Notes: generated by a model not told the origin, from the letters alone. A stretch of DNA of 64,000 bases from Aurantiacibacter rhizosphaerae (GCF_009807005.1 NZ_WUBR01000003.1:310001-374000), one strand, 5' to 3'. Positions 1 to 7,859 are shown, counted from the first letter of the stretch. A program made the numbers and translations.

Positions 1-656
1 GCAAAGCCCAGCAGCCGCTTGATACCGGCGGGGCCGGGCACGCCAAGGCGCACGGGCACATCGATGCCGCGTTCGCGCATATCGGCCAGCCATTCCACGA
101 TGGCATCATCGTCGAAAGCGAACTGCGTCACGACCAGCGGCACCATGCCATGGGCGGTGATGGCATCCAGCTTGCGCTGCATCCATACCCACAGATCATC
201 ACGAGAGACATTGGGGTGGCCTTCGGGATGGCCGCCCACGCCGATCACTTCATATCCGTATTTTTCCAGCAGGCCGGTCTCGATGATCTGCAGCGAATCC
301 TCGAACGGGCCTTCCGGCTCCGGCGGGTCACCTGCGATCACGAAGATGCGTTTCGCCTGGGCGCGCTGGGCGGTTTCGCGAAGGTAGTAGTCCAGTTCCT
401 CATGCGACTTGATGCGGCGCGCAGAGACGTGGGCAATGGGTTCGAAGCCCAGTTCGCGCACCACGCATGATGCCTCGATACGCTGCTCTATCTCTTCACC
501 GGGCAGGAAGGTGACGGCGATCTGCGTATCCGGGCGGATCAGCGGCGCGGCTTCGCGCAGGCCATCGATTTCCTTGGCGGTCATTTCAAGCGAATAGCCG
601 TCGACCATGTTGCCCATCGGCTTTTCCCAATTGGGATGGATCGCTGCGTAGGACAT
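1..656 (-). CDS. metF: 5,10-methylenetetrahydrofolate reductase, 3' end beyond window
   Basis: Flavoprotein of the MetF family that interconverts 5-methyl-THF and 5,10-methylene-THF. The 218 readable codons open at ATG 656, with GGAGAG eight bases upstream. The C-terminus lies outside the window. Visible segments include IFVIAGDPPEPEGPFEDS, GHPEGHPNVSRDD and PLVVTQFAFDDDAIVEW, all typical of the MetF TIM barrel. It is divergent from the hydrolase-ligM unit across a 136-bp promoter region holding an IclR-type palindrome. In Sphingobium SYK-6 a metF works with ligM to regenerate THF from the methyl-THF made by aryl O-demethylation. The same partnership is inferred here, with MetF running in the oxidising direction. 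The family call is secure; the catabolic role is inference. Confidence 0.9.
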   Translation of the reverse strand, partial: MSYAAIHPNWEKPMGNMVDGYSLEMTAKEIDGLREAAPLIRPDTQIAVTFLPGEEIEQRIEASCVVRELGFEPIAHVSARRIKSHEELDYYLRETAQRAQAKRIFVIAGDPPEPEGPFEDSLQIIETGLLEKYGYEVIGVGGHPEGHPNVSRDDLWVWMQRKLDAITAHGMVPLVVTQFAFDDDAIVEWLADMRERGIDVPVRLGVPGPAGIKRLLGF

Positions 657-753
657 TGTCTGCTCTCCTCTCTGGCCGCGGGACCTTACTTGCACGGGGT
701 CCACTGTCGGCAATGCGTGTTGATTGACAAACCCCCTAGCGCATGACGATAAA

Positions 754-769
754 TTCGTATAGACGAAAT
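754..769. promoter_or_regulatory. putative IclR-type operator between metF and hydrolase-ligM
   Basis: TTCGT-ATAG-ACGAA is an inverted repeat with perfect 5-bp arms in the divergent metF / hydrolase promoter. The 16-bp block ATTCGTATAGACGAAA fits the consensus TTTCGTATATACGAAA at 14 of 16 positions. The same consensus occurs just upstream of the IclR-family gene. It is therefore a candidate site for that regulator. Confidence 0.55.
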
Positions 770-792
770 TTTCAAGAACGCGAAGAAATTGA

Positions 793-1509
793 GTGGATGC
801 CGCCGAAATGCTGATGTTCCTGCCAGGCCTGATCTGCGATTCGCGCATGTATGCGCCGCAACAGTCCGCCTTCCCCGATGCAATCGTGGTGGATGGCTAT
901 GGCATGGCGGATTCGCTGGCAGAGATGGCGCGCATCGCGCTGGCGCAGGCGGATGAGCGCGGCGCTGAAAAGCTGGATGTGTTCGGCCATTCCATGGGCG
1001 GCCGCGTGGCGATGGAAGTCGTACGGCTGGCTCCGCACCGCGTGCGCAGGCTGGCGCTGGTATCCACCGGCATCCATCCGGTTGGAGAGAACGAACCTGC
1101 CAAGCGGGCAGAGCTGCAGAAGATCGGCTATGACAATGGCTTTGAAACCCTGGTGGACACCTGGCTGCCGCCGATGGTGGCTGATGCCAATCGTGACACG
1201 CCCGAATATGCGGTGATGCGCGAGATGTGCCTGTCCAAGGGGCAGGCCATGTTCGACGCGCAGATCAAGGCGCTGCTGGGCCGTCCGCCGTTCGATGATC
1301 TGCTGGCCCGGCTGACATGCCCCACGCTGGTGATGACGGGCGAACTGGATGCCTGGGCGCCGCCATCACAGCATGAAACCATCGCCAGCAAGCTTGCCAA
1401 TTCGCACCTGGTGATCGTGCCGGGTGCCGGGCACATGATCCAGCTGGAAGCGCCCGATGCCGTGAACAGGGCCGTGTCGGACTGGCTGGCAATGCCCGCC
1501 GATGGCTGA
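793..1509 (+). CDS. alpha/beta hydrolase
   Basis: Cytosolic alpha/beta-hydrolase-fold enzyme of 238 aa. The nucleophile elbow GHSMGG puts the catalytic serine at about residue 67, the acid lies in MTGELDAWAP, and the histidine in VPGAGHMIQLEAP. This is the MhpC/3-oxoadipate enol-lactonase type of architecture, but the substrate cannot be read from sequence. The GTG at 793 is the longest start; ATG 808 is equally possible, since neither has a strong ribosome-binding site. It lies 51 bp before the ligM-like gene on the same strand and probably shares its promoter. It could hydrolyse an ester or ring-cleavage product of the methoxylated substrates handled here. No signal peptide is seen. Confidence 0.8.
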   Translation: MDAAEMLMFLPGLICDSRMYAPQQSAFPDAIVVDGYGMADSLAEMARIALAQADERGAEKLDVFGHSMGGRVAMEVVRLAPHRVRRLALVSTGIHPVGENEPAKRAELQKIGYDNGFETLVDTWLPPMVADANRDTPEYAVMREMCLSKGQAMFDAQIKALLGRPPFDDLLARLTCPTLVMTGELDAWAPPSQHETIASKLANSHLVIVPGAGHMIQLEAPDAVNRAVSDWLAMPADG

Positions 1510-1525
1510 TTTCACCAAGAATTCT

Positions 1526-1537
1526 GTTTGAACAAAC
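1526..1537. promoter_or_regulatory. inverted repeat GTTTGAACAAAC before ligM-like gene
   Basis: Perfect 5-bp arms (GTTTG/CAAAC) around a two-base centre lie in the 51-bp gap between the hydrolase and the demethylase gene. They sit just upstream of the AGGAG ribosome-binding site. It could be an operator or a small mRNA hairpin. No second copy was noticed in the window. Confidence 0.25.
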
Positions 1538-1560
1538 TTCCTTAGGAGAGGACCTGAAAT

Positions 1561-2988
1561 ATGAGTGACCAGAACCTTCAGCAAAAGCTGGACGCACAAG
1601 GCGACGTTGTCGAATTCCTGCGCAACCAGCAGGTTGGCCCCAATGCCTATCCCGGCGTTCCGGCCGAATATTCCAACTGGCGCAAGGAACAGAAGGGCTG
1701 GGCCGATACCTGCGTTCTGTTCAACCAGAGCTATCACATGGTGGAACTGTATGTCCGCGGCCCTGATGCCATGGCGCTGCTGGAATATACCGCAATCAAC
1801 AGCTTCAAGAACTTTGCCGTCAACAAGGCGAAGCAATACGTGCCCGTCACGCCCGATGGCTATGTGATCGGCGACGTGATCCTGTTCTACCTCGACGAAA
1901 ACGAATTCAGCCTGGTGGGTCGCGCCCCGGCAATCGAGTGGGTGGAATTCCACGCACAATATCCCAAGCCCGATGGCAGCAAGTGGGACGTAACCGTCGA
2001 ACGTGACGAGCGTACCGCGATGCGCAGCGACGGTGTTCGCAAGAACTACCGCTTCCAGCTGCAGGGCCCCAACGCCATGAAGACGCTGGGAAAGGCGATG
2101 GGCCAGACCCCGCCTGACCTCAAGTTCTTCAACATGGCCCATATCGACATTGCCGGTAAGGATGTGATCGCCCTTCGCCACGGCATGGCCGGCCAGCCGG
2201 GTTACGAACTGTTTGGCCCATGGGAAGATTACAAGGCCGTGCATTCCGCACTGGTGGAAGCTGGCAAGGACTTCGGCCTGGAACTGGTGGGCGGCCGCGC
2301 CTATTCCTCCAACACCCTGGAATCCGGCTGGCTGCCTTCGCCGCTGCCGGCATTCTACACCGGCGACAGCCAGATGATGAAGGACTACCGCGCCTGGGCT
2401 TCGGGCAAGTCCTACGCCGGCATGTGCTCCATCGGCGGCAGCCACGTTCCCGACAGCATCGAGGGCTATTACCTCACGCCGTGGGACATCGGCTATGGCC
2501 ACATCGTGAAGTTCGATCATGACTTCGTGGGCCGTGAAGCGCTGGAGAAGATGAAGGACCAGAAGCACAAGCAGAAGGTCACGCTGGCACTGGACGATGA
2601 AAGCGTCAGCCGTACCATGTCCTCCATGTTTGCCGAGGGTGGCCGTGCCAAGTACTTCGAATTCCCCAGCGCGGTTTATGCCATGCACCCCTTCGACACG
2701 GTGAAGAACGCCGATGGCAAGGAAATCGGCGTATCCACCTGGATTGGCTATTCGTCTAACGAGGGCAAGATGCTCAGCCTCGCCATGATCGATCCCGATG
2801 AGGTCGAAATGGGCAAGGAAGTCACGCTGGTGTGGGGTGAGCCCGACGGCGGCACCTCCAAGCCCACCGTGGAGCCGCATGAGCAGACTGAGATCAAGGC
2901 CATCATCAGCCCTGTTCCCTATTCCAATGTCGCCCGCACCGGCTATGCCGACAGCTGGCGTGCAACGGGCGTTGGTGCTAACGCCTGA
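1561..2988 (+). CDS. ligM: THF-dependent aryl O-demethylase, LigM/DesA family
   Basis: GcvT-fold (T-protein-like) enzyme of 475 aa, near the length I recall for SYK-6 LigM (about 470). It should move the O-methyl group of vanillate, 3-O-methylgallate, syringate or a related substrate to tetrahydrofolate, giving a catechol and 5-methyl-THF. Conserved blocks include NKAKQYVPVTP, GDVILFYL, RHGMAGQPGYELFGPW and RAYSSNTLESGW. The last carries Tyr248, matching the substrate-binding Tyr247 of LigM. TAGGAG precedes ATG 1561 by about 13 bases. The divergent metF supplies the partner step for recycling methyl-THF. LigM, DesA and newer relatives that act on other methoxyarenes are hard to tell apart by eye, so the symbol marks the family rather than a proven substrate. 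Confidence 0.85.
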   Translation: MSDQNLQQKLDAQGDVVEFLRNQQVGPNAYPGVPAEYSNWRKEQKGWADTCVLFNQSYHMVELYVRGPDAMALLEYTAINSFKNFAVNKAKQYVPVTPDGYVIGDVILFYLDENEFSLVGRAPAIEWVEFHAQYPKPDGSKWDVTVERDERTAMRSDGVRKNYRFQLQGPNAMKTLGKAMGQTPPDLKFFNMAHIDIAGKDVIALRHGMAGQPGYELFGPWEDYKAVHSALVEAGKDFGLELVGGRAYSSNTLESGWLPSPLPAFYTGDSQMMKDYRAWASGKSYAGMCSIGGSHVPDSIEGYYLTPWDIGYGHIVKFDHDFVGREALEKMKDQKHKQKVTLALDDESVSRTMSSMFAEGGRAKYFEFPSAVYAMHPFDTVKNADGKEIGVSTWIGYSSNEGKMLSLAMIDPDEVEMGKEVTLVWGEPDGGTSKPTVEPHEQTEIKAIISPVPYSNVARTGYADSWRATGVGANA

Positions 2989-3011
2989 CACGAGGTTCCT
3001 TGGGAGAGGAG

Positions 3012-3044
3012 AAAGGGCGGCTCGCGCAAGCGGGTCGCCCTTTT
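3012..3044 (+). terminator. rho-independent terminator after ligM-like gene
   Basis: AAAGGGCG and CGCCCTTT form an 8-bp stem around a 16-base loop, followed by a final T of a short TTTT run. It starts 24 bp after the stop codon of the demethylase gene and should close the hydrolase-ligM unit. Confidence 0.6.
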
Positions 3045-3082
3045 GCTTGCGGGGAGGACGTATCTTGCGCCATGTGTGCCGC

Positions 3083-3733
3083 ATGCCGATCCGATTGCTG
3101 ATAGCCCTTTCCGCCCTGCTGCTTCCTGCCCCGCTGCTGGCCGAAGATAGTGATGCCACGCTGGAGGGGCACTGGGCCTTCCGTATCGACGAGGCGACGA
3201 TCTTCGTCTTCGCGCTGGACGAGCAGGAGGCAGGCGGCTGGGAAGGCAGCTGGACCCGGCCCGAAACCATCACCAGCAATGGCACGGTGTTCCGCGATAT
3301 GAGCGGGCAGGAAATTGTCGCTCCAATTGAAACCGCACTGCGGCGCAATGCGGTGCAGCTGACGTTTGCGGGGCCCAAGGCCGATGGGCGGCGCGATATC
3401 CTGCAGTTCCGCCAGACGGGCGAGAACGAGGCGCAGCTAAGCTATTACGGCATACCGGGCGATCCCTATCCGCTGATCCGGGTGCAAGCGGACACGGGGC
3501 TGGGGCCGTTCGATGAAGCGCGAATCTATGACCGTGACAATGCGATCACGCAGGCGGAATATGTTGCGCAGGCAGTGGAGCCAGAGCCGGTTGCGGAGGC
3601 CGAGCCGGAGATTGTTGCCGCTCCTGTTCTGGAGAGCGAGGCCGAGATGATGGCAGAGGTGGATTCCGAAGGCGAGGCTGAAGCGGCTCCGGAAAGCCCG
3701 CGTATAGGCGCCGATTTTCTCGACGGTATCTAG
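3083..3733 (+). CDS. exported protein of unknown function
   Basis: 216-aa protein with a clear Sec signal peptide (MPIRLLIALSALLLPAPLLA), cut near residue 20. The mature part starts with a compact domain of about 130 residues that looks beta-rich (LEGHWAFRIDE, GGWEGSWTRP). This is followed by an acidic Pro/Glu/Ala-rich tail (repeated EPEP, AEAEPE, EAEAAPES) ending in IGADFLDGI. ATG 3083 is chosen because it starts the signal peptide directly. The same frame is open further upstream into the ligM-like gene, but that part has no signal character. It stands alone behind a terminator and converges on the IclR gene. I do not recognise the family; a periplasmic binding or structural protein is possible. 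Confidence 0.6.
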   Translation: MPIRLLIALSALLLPAPLLAEDSDATLEGHWAFRIDEATIFVFALDEQEAGGWEGSWTRPETITSNGTVFRDMSGQEIVAPIETALRRNAVQLTFAGPKADGRRDILQFRQTGENEAQLSYYGIPGDPYPLIRVQADTGLGPFDEARIYDRDNAITQAEYVAQAVEPEPVAEAEPEIVAAPVLESEAEMMAEVDSEGEAEAAPESPRIGADFLDGI

Positions 3734-3755
3734 GGATGGGCGTTAGGCGAAGGGC

Positions 3756-4520
3756 CTAGCCGCCTTCAAGCAGCGCGGCAGATTTCTTCAATAGGTCGCG
3801 CACGCGCGCTTCGGTGGCGGCATCCGCCCGCACTTTTGGCATGGCGACGGAGATCGATCCCACGGGATTGCCGTCTATCATCACGACGCGCGCAATCCCT
3901 TCGATCCCGCGGGAGAATTCCTCGTTCGTGGTGGCAAAGCCGGTTTCGCGCGACTGGGCGATCTGCGCGCGCAGCGTGGCCTCGTCCGTCACCGTGTCGG
4001 GGGTGAAGTTTTCCCGCACGGTTTCGGCAAAATAGCGGTCCAGATCCTCTTCCGGCAGCGCGGCCAGCAGCACCTTGCCCGCCGCCAGCGCATGCATCGG
4101 CAGGCGTTGCCCGCTGGGCACGGAATAGCGCAGCGCCTGTTCGCTGCTCTCGGTGACGATAGCCTCTATCTCCCACCCTTCGCGGATAAAGAAACTAGTG
4201 GTTTCATCCAACTGCATGCGCAGCGTTCGCACCAGCGGGGCGGCGCGATCTCTCAACGTGTAATTGCCGCCCGTTGTCTGCAAACGCGCCAGACCCGGCC
4301 CGGCGGAATAGCGCCTGCCCTGCCGTTCCAGGTAATCACGTTCCACCAGGGTGGACAGCAGGTATGATAGGCTGGACACGGGGATGGCCAGCGCGGTGGC
4401 GATTTCCTGCGCTACCAGCGGGCGATCATGCGCCACGACATATTCGATGATGTCGAGCGTCCGCGTTGCCGATTTTACCTGGCTGTTCTGCGCTGGGTTC
4501 TTCGTGGTAGCCTCGGCCAT
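3756..4520 (-). CDS. IclR-family transcriptional regulator
   Basis: 254 aa, counted from ATG 4520; an in-frame TTG lies two codons upstream. The N-terminal winged helix (about residues 15-75) contains SATRTLDIIEYV and IPVSSLSYLLSTL. It is followed by the IclR effector domain, with LPMHALAAGKVLLAALP, EEFSRGIEGIARVV and PVGSISVAMP. IclR proteins bind as dimers or tetramers and sense small, often aromatic, acids. A palindrome lies 11 bp upstream of the start codon, and a sequence variant of it lies in the metF/hydrolase-ligM promoter. Autoregulation plus control of the demethylation genes is therefore likely. No good ribosome-binding site precedes either start, which could mean a leaderless or weakly translated message. 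Confidence 0.85.
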   Translation of the reverse strand: MAEATTKNPAQNSQVKSATRTLDIIEYVVAHDRPLVAQEIATALAIPVSSLSYLLSTLVERDYLERQGRRYSAGPGLARLQTTGGNYTLRDRAAPLVRTLRMQLDETTSFFIREGWEIEAIVTESSEQALRYSVPSGQRLPMHALAAGKVLLAALPEEDLDRYFAETVRENFTPDTVTDEATLRAQIAQSRETGFATTNEEFSRGIEGIARVVMIDGNPVGSISVAMPKVRADAATEARVRDLLKKSAALLEGG

Positions 4521-4530
4521 ACCCAAGCTA

Positions 4531-4546
4531 TTTCATATATACGAAA
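4531..4546. promoter_or_regulatory. putative autoregulatory operator of the IclR gene
   Basis: TTTCATATATACGAAA is a 16-bp palindrome with a single mismatched pair. It lies immediately upstream of the IclR start codon and matches the site at 754-769 through the shared consensus TTTCGTATATACGAAA. Confidence 0.55.
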
Positions 4547-4573
4547 ATTACGCAAGAGTGAAAATGCGGGGCC

Positions 4574-5701
4574 TCAGCGTAGGTTTTCGTCCGCAATATC
4601 TGCGCCGTCTCGCAGGGCCTGCAGCTTCGCCCAGGCCACCTTCGGATCGATCTTGCCATATCCCGCAAAGGTGCCGAAACCGCAATCCGTGCTGGCGATC
4701 ACCCGGTCCTTGCCCACGATATTGGCAAAGCGTTCGATACGCTGCGCGATCAGCTGCGGCGTTTCAACATAGTTGGAACAGGTATCCACCAGTCCGGGTG
4801 CCAGCACCTTCTCTGCGGGCAGATCAGCCTTGGCCCACACGGCCCATTCATGCTCGTGACGCGGATTGGCGGCTTCGAACAGGATCGTGGCTGGCCGCGC
4901 GGACAGCACGACATCGAGGATGGTTTCCAGCGGAATGTCGTGCGTGTGCGGGCCTTCGTAATTGCCCCAGCACACGTGCATACGCATCATCTCCGGCGCG
5001 ATGTTGGCGGTCGCTTCGTTCAGGGCATCAACATTGGCGCGGATCGCGGAGAGGAATTCAGCCTCGCTCATATCCTGATAGCCCGTGTGGCGGCTCATCG
5101 CGAGGTCGGGGCAATCCAGCTGCAATTGCAAACCGGCATCCACGATCGTCTCGTATTCAGGCCGCATCGCGGCAGCCAGATCGGCCAGATATGCCTCATG
5201 CGTGGGATAATACTGGTTCGGCTGGAACGCCGTAATCAGACCGGGCGATGCGGAGTTCAGGAATGCGCCCACACCATTGCCCTCAGCCTCCAGCGCGGTT
5301 TTGAACCGGCGGATATCGTCATGCAGCGGCTGCAGGTTCACCAGTTCCACCTTGTCGATGGCGCTGGCGCGGGTGAATTCCTGGCTGCCCATGATGTGAG
5401 ACAGCTTCTTTGCCAGTTCCGGCACCTCTGCCAGATCCTTCGCAGGCTTGCGCGGGGTGTGCCCGCCAAAGCCGGACAGACGTTCTATGATGTAGGTGGA
5501 ATAGCCAACCTTGCCCAGTTCGCCATCGCTTACCACGGATACGCCCGCTGCCACCTGCTGGCGCACGGCCTGCGTCACGGCATCCTGCACCACACGGTCA
5601 AATTCTTCCGCGTCGTATGGTTCGCCCTTGTCACGTGCCAGCAGCAGGGGGACGAGATTGCGTGCGCGCGGCAGGCTGCCGACGTGGCTTGTCTTGATCA
5701 C
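4574..5701 (-). CDS. MetE-core (cobalamin-independent methionine synthase-like) protein
   Basis: 375-aa single-domain protein of the UROD/MetE-like superfamily, matching only the catalytic C-terminal half of classic MetE. Likely zinc ligands lie in RMHVCWGNYEGPH (His and Cys) and in ASTDCGFGTF (Cys). The N-terminus MIKTSHVGSLPR is typical of the family. The start is GTG 5701 with GGGAG eight bases upstream. It is 12 bp downstream of an NTF2-fold gene and is probably co-transcribed with it from the promoter at 6110-6176. Members transfer methyl groups, or open epoxides onto a thiol in the coenzyme M branch. In this setting it could move methyl groups coming from O-demethylation to homocysteine or another thiol. 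That role is inference. Confidence 0.75.
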   Translation of the reverse strand: MIKTSHVGSLPRARNLVPLLLARDKGEPYDAEEFDRVVQDAVTQAVRQQVAAGVSVVSDGELGKVGYSTYIIERLSGFGGHTPRKPAKDLAEVPELAKKLSHIMGSQEFTRASAIDKVELVNLQPLHDDIRRFKTALEAEGNGVGAFLNSASPGLITAFQPNQYYPTHEAYLADLAAAMRPEYETIVDAGLQLQLDCPDLAMSRHTGYQDMSEAEFLSAIRANVDALNEATANIAPEMMRMHVCWGNYEGPHTHDIPLETILDVVLSARPATILFEAANPRHEHEWAVWAKADLPAEKVLAPGLVDTCSNYVETPQLIAQRIERFANIVGKDRVIASTDCGFGTFAGYGKIDPKVAWAKLQALRDGADIADENLR

Positions 5702-5713
5702 CTGGAATTCTCC

Positions 5714-6109
5714 CTAGGGAACGATGGCGCAGCCGACGCTGGCGATCTTTCCGTCTTTCATGTGGTAGTGAATGTACTGGCGCATTTCCTGCACCTCTCC
5801 GGCGGTAACCGGGAAAAACTGCTGCATGCCGCGCGAATCCAGCTCCTCTCGCGTCAAGTCCTTGATCCCTTCGAGGCGGATCAGGCCCTCCACCGCGACC
5901 AGCTCTGGCGAGGAGGCGAATTTCTCCACCGTCACGGTTTCGCGCACATATTTGTGCAGGAAGCTGTAGAATTCGCGCAGCTGCTCTCGCGTGCGGATTT
6001 CGATGCCGAAAAAGGCCATCTGCGGATTTTCGGCATAGAAATCGAACACCGCATCATAATCGCGCGCGTTGAAGGCGGCGGCGTAACGATCGTAATCTTC
6101 GCGGTTCAT
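5714..6109 (-). CDS. NTF2/SnoaL-fold protein (possible lyase)
   Basis: 131-aa cytosolic protein with the cone-shaped NTF2-like alpha+beta pattern. It has an N-terminal helix (NREDYDRYAAAFNARDYDAV), an acidic turn, then alternating strands ending in QYIHYHMKDGKIASVGCAIV. The start is ATG 6109 with GGAGGG upstream; the open frame runs further but the added part is intergenic. It is divergent from a second NTF2-fold gene at 6177 across a promoter with a perfect TAACGATCGTTA palindrome. It heads an apparent two-gene unit with the MetE-core gene. The family includes isomerases, dehydratases and the lignin-dimer formaldehyde lyases LdpA and PcfL. The substrate is unknown. Confidence 0.7.
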   Translation of the reverse strand: MNREDYDRYAAAFNARDYDAVFDFYAENPQMAFFGIEIRTREQLREFYSFLHKYVRETVTVEKFASSPELVAVEGLIRLEGIKDLTREELDSRGMQQFFPVTAGEVQEMRQYIHYHMKDGKIASVGCAIVP

Positions 6110-6135
6110 GCAAATCCCTCCATTGCCTCTCACCT

Positions 6136-6147
6136 TAACGATCGTTA
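6136..6147. promoter_or_regulatory. 12-bp operator, site A
   Basis: TAACGATCGTTA is a perfect 12-bp palindrome in the 67-bp promoter between two divergent NTF2-fold genes. The identical sequence recurs at 13788-13799, and 10/12 variants lie at 10562-10573 and 16918-16929. This site lies 30 bp before the rightward start codon and 27 bp from the leftward one. It is the proposed target of the MarR-family protein encoded at 10627. Confidence 0.65.
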
Positions 6148-6176
6148 GAATTCCTGCAACAGGAAGAGGAGAGGGT

Positions 6177-6566
6177 ATGAGCCGCACGCCGCAAGAAGAG
6201 GCGAACCTGGCGCTGGTGGTGGCGATGTTCGAAAACGTGTTGGTGCCGCTCAATAGCGCCCGCGTGGATGAATACATCGCAGAGGATTACATCCAGCATC
6301 ACCAGAACGTGGAGCCGGGACGAGAGGCGCTGAAAGGCTTTCTGGATTGGGCTGCAAGCCAGCCCGGAGAGGCCGAGCAGATTTTGCACCGCGCCTTCGT
6401 GGACGGCGATCACGTTACGCTGCATTATCACGTGATCCGGCATGACGGTGATCCCGGCTTCGCGGTGATGGACATCTTCCGTGTCGAGAACGGCAAGATC
6501 GCCGAGCATTGGGACGTGATGCAAGACATCAATCCCGATCGCCTCAACCCGCTGTCTCCATTCTGA
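6177..6566 (+). CDS. NTF2/SnoaL-like protein
   Basis: 129 aa, cytosolic, first gene of a rightward operon with an SDR and a DUF3237 gene. Motifs are EDYIQHHQNVEPGREAL (an active-site-type His pair in the SnoaL-like family), HVTLHYHVIRHDGD and the C-terminal KIAEHWDVMQ. This is the predicted SnoaL-like aldol-condensation-type subgroup. ATG 6177 follows AGAGGAGAGGGT. It is not closely similar to its divergent NTF2 neighbour, but it shares the YIQH...AEHWD pattern with the exported lipoprotein encoded at 24427. A lyase, isomerase or hydrolase step on a phenylpropanoid or dimer substrate is plausible; none is proven. Confidence 0.75.
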   Translation: MSRTPQEEANLALVVAMFENVLVPLNSARVDEYIAEDYIQHHQNVEPGREALKGFLDWAASQPGEAEQILHRAFVDGDHVTLHYHVIRHDGDPGFAVMDIFRVENGKIAEHWDVMQDINPDRLNPLSPF

Positions 6567-6576
6567 GGGTCTGGCC

Positions 6577-7326
6577 ATGAGATTTCAGAACAAGATCGTC
6601 CTCGTCCTTGGCGGCAATTCCGGTATGGGGCTGGCAGCGGCGCAAAGCTTTGCTGCGGAAGGCGCAAAGGTCCACCTGACGGGCCGCGATCAGCGAACCA
6701 TCGACAGCGCCGTTGCCAGTATCGACGGCGCGACGGGGTACCAGTCCGACATTGCCGATCCTGCCGCCACGCAGGCGGTGGTGCAGGCGATCGAGGAGGC
6801 CGATGGCCGCATCGACGTGCTCTATATCAACGCCGGCGTTGGCGGCTTTGCCCCCTTGCGCGATATCACCGAGGATGCGTGGGATCACACCCATGCCATC
6901 AATCTGCGCGGCTGCGTGTTCGCATTGCAAAAGGCCGTGCGCATCATGGGGAAGGGCGGCTCTGTCGTCGTCACCGGCAGCATTGGTGCGCATGGCGCGC
7001 TGGAAGGCAATGGCGCCTATGCTGCGGCCAAGGCGGGCCTGTTCATGGCGATGAAGGTGTTTGCAAAGGAACTGGTGGCAGAGGGTATACGCGTCAACGT
7101 CGTCAGCCCCGGCCCCATCGATACCCCGCTGCTCTATCGCAATCCTGGCATGACCGATGATCAGGTGGCGGGCCTGAAGGACATGATGATTGCCAACATC
7201 CCGATGAAGCGCATGGGCGAGGCGGACGAGGTGGCGAAAGCCGTGCTGTTCCTTGCCAGCGATGATGCCAGCTTCATTTCGGGCGCCAACCTGTTCGTCG
7301 ATGGCGGACTTATCGAACTGGGATAG
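6577..7326 (+). CDS. short-chain dehydrogenase/reductase (SDR)
   Basis: Classical SDR of 249 aa. The glycine-rich nucleotide motif is GGNSGMG (about residues 12-18), followed by NAG in YINAGVGG. The catalytic triad is Ser135 (VTGSIGA), Tyr148 and Lys152 (AYAAAK). The C-terminus FISGANLFVDGG is the family hallmark. A cofactor-binding Arg (TGRD) after beta-2 suggests NADP(H) or dual use. It follows the NTF2 gene by 10 bp with GAGGG as ribosome-binding site and precedes the DUF3237 gene by 2 bp. It may oxidise or reduce a side-chain hydroxyl or carbonyl of the aromatic substrate. Confidence 0.88.
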   Translation: MRFQNKIVLVLGGNSGMGLAAAQSFAAEGAKVHLTGRDQRTIDSAVASIDGATGYQSDIADPAATQAVVQAIEEADGRIDVLYINAGVGGFAPLRDITEDAWDHTHAINLRGCVFALQKAVRIMGKGGSVVVTGSIGAHGALEGNGAYAAAKAGLFMAMKVFAKELVAEGIRVNVVSPGPIDTPLLYRNPGMTDDQVAGLKDMMIANIPMKRMGEADEVAKAVLFLASDDASFISGANLFVDGGLIELG

Positions 7327-7328
7327 AC

Positions 7329-7859
7329 ATGACCGACTTCAGCGACACAACGCCGTTTACCGCACCTTTCAGCGAACTGGACAATCCACGCATGGAGTTC
7401 GTGATGGAGGTGCGGCTGACCTTTCCGGAGGTTTATTCCATCACTCCGCATCCCAATGGCGGCATGCGCAGCGCGGTGCTGGTGAAGGGCGGCACGTTCG
7501 AAGGACCGCATCTGAAAGGCCACGCCGTTCCCGGATCAGGGGGCGATTACGCCTATTTCCGGCCTGACGATGTGGCTGTGTTCGATGCGCGTTATCTGCT
7601 GGAGGAAGATGATGGCACCATCATCCTGCTCCACAACAAGGGTTTTCTCTGGGGCCGCCAGCCTGACACCATGCAGCGCCTGCGCGACTGGGCCTTTGCC
7701 GATGGTGAGCCGGTGCCCCATCCCGAATACTATCTACGCGGAAACCCCACCTTCGAATGCGCGGTGGGCAAGCATGACTGGCTGACCAAGCATGTTTTCA
7801 TCGGCGTGGGCGAGCGCAAGAGCGACGGCAATTGCCTGAGGTACTACGCGCTGACCTGA
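7329..7859 (+). CDS. DUF3237 (UPF0311) family protein
   Basis: 176-aa protein with the DUF3237 pattern: an opening strand MEFVMEVRLTFPEVYSI, then PNGGMRSAVLVKGGTFEGPHLKG, GSGGDYAYFRPDDVAVFDARY, GTIILLHNKGF and the C-terminal block KHDWLTKHVFIGVGER. The family forms a beta-barrel and is common in aromatic and steroid catabolic clusters of proteobacteria, but has no assigned reaction as far as I know. It is the last gene of the operon begun by the NTF2 gene at 6177, with 2 bp between stop and start. Its fixed position after an SDR suggests a lactone- or enol-processing step, which is conjecture. Confidence 0.75.
   Translation: MTDFSDTTPFTAPFSELDNPRMEFVMEVRLTFPEVYSITPHPNGGMRSAVLVKGGTFEGPHLKGHAVPGSGGDYAYFRPDDVAVFDARYLLEEDDGTIILLHNKGFLWGRQPDTMQRLRDWAFADGEPVPHPEYYLRGNPTFECAVGKHDWLTKHVFIGVGERKSDGNCLRYYALT

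Noticed and set aside
1366-3378. Long open frame on the minus strand across the ligM-like gene
   Set aside because: It is the antisense of a well-conserved GcvT-family gene, has no recognisable domain, and is typical of long antisense frames in high-GC DNA.
6084-6095. TAACGATCGTAA, an 11/12 match to the MarR-type operator
   Set aside because: It lies inside the coding part of the NTF2 gene at 5714-6109 (codons for a Tyr-Asp-Arg-Tyr stretch). It could be an auxiliary site but chance codon use explains it, so it is not listed as an operator.
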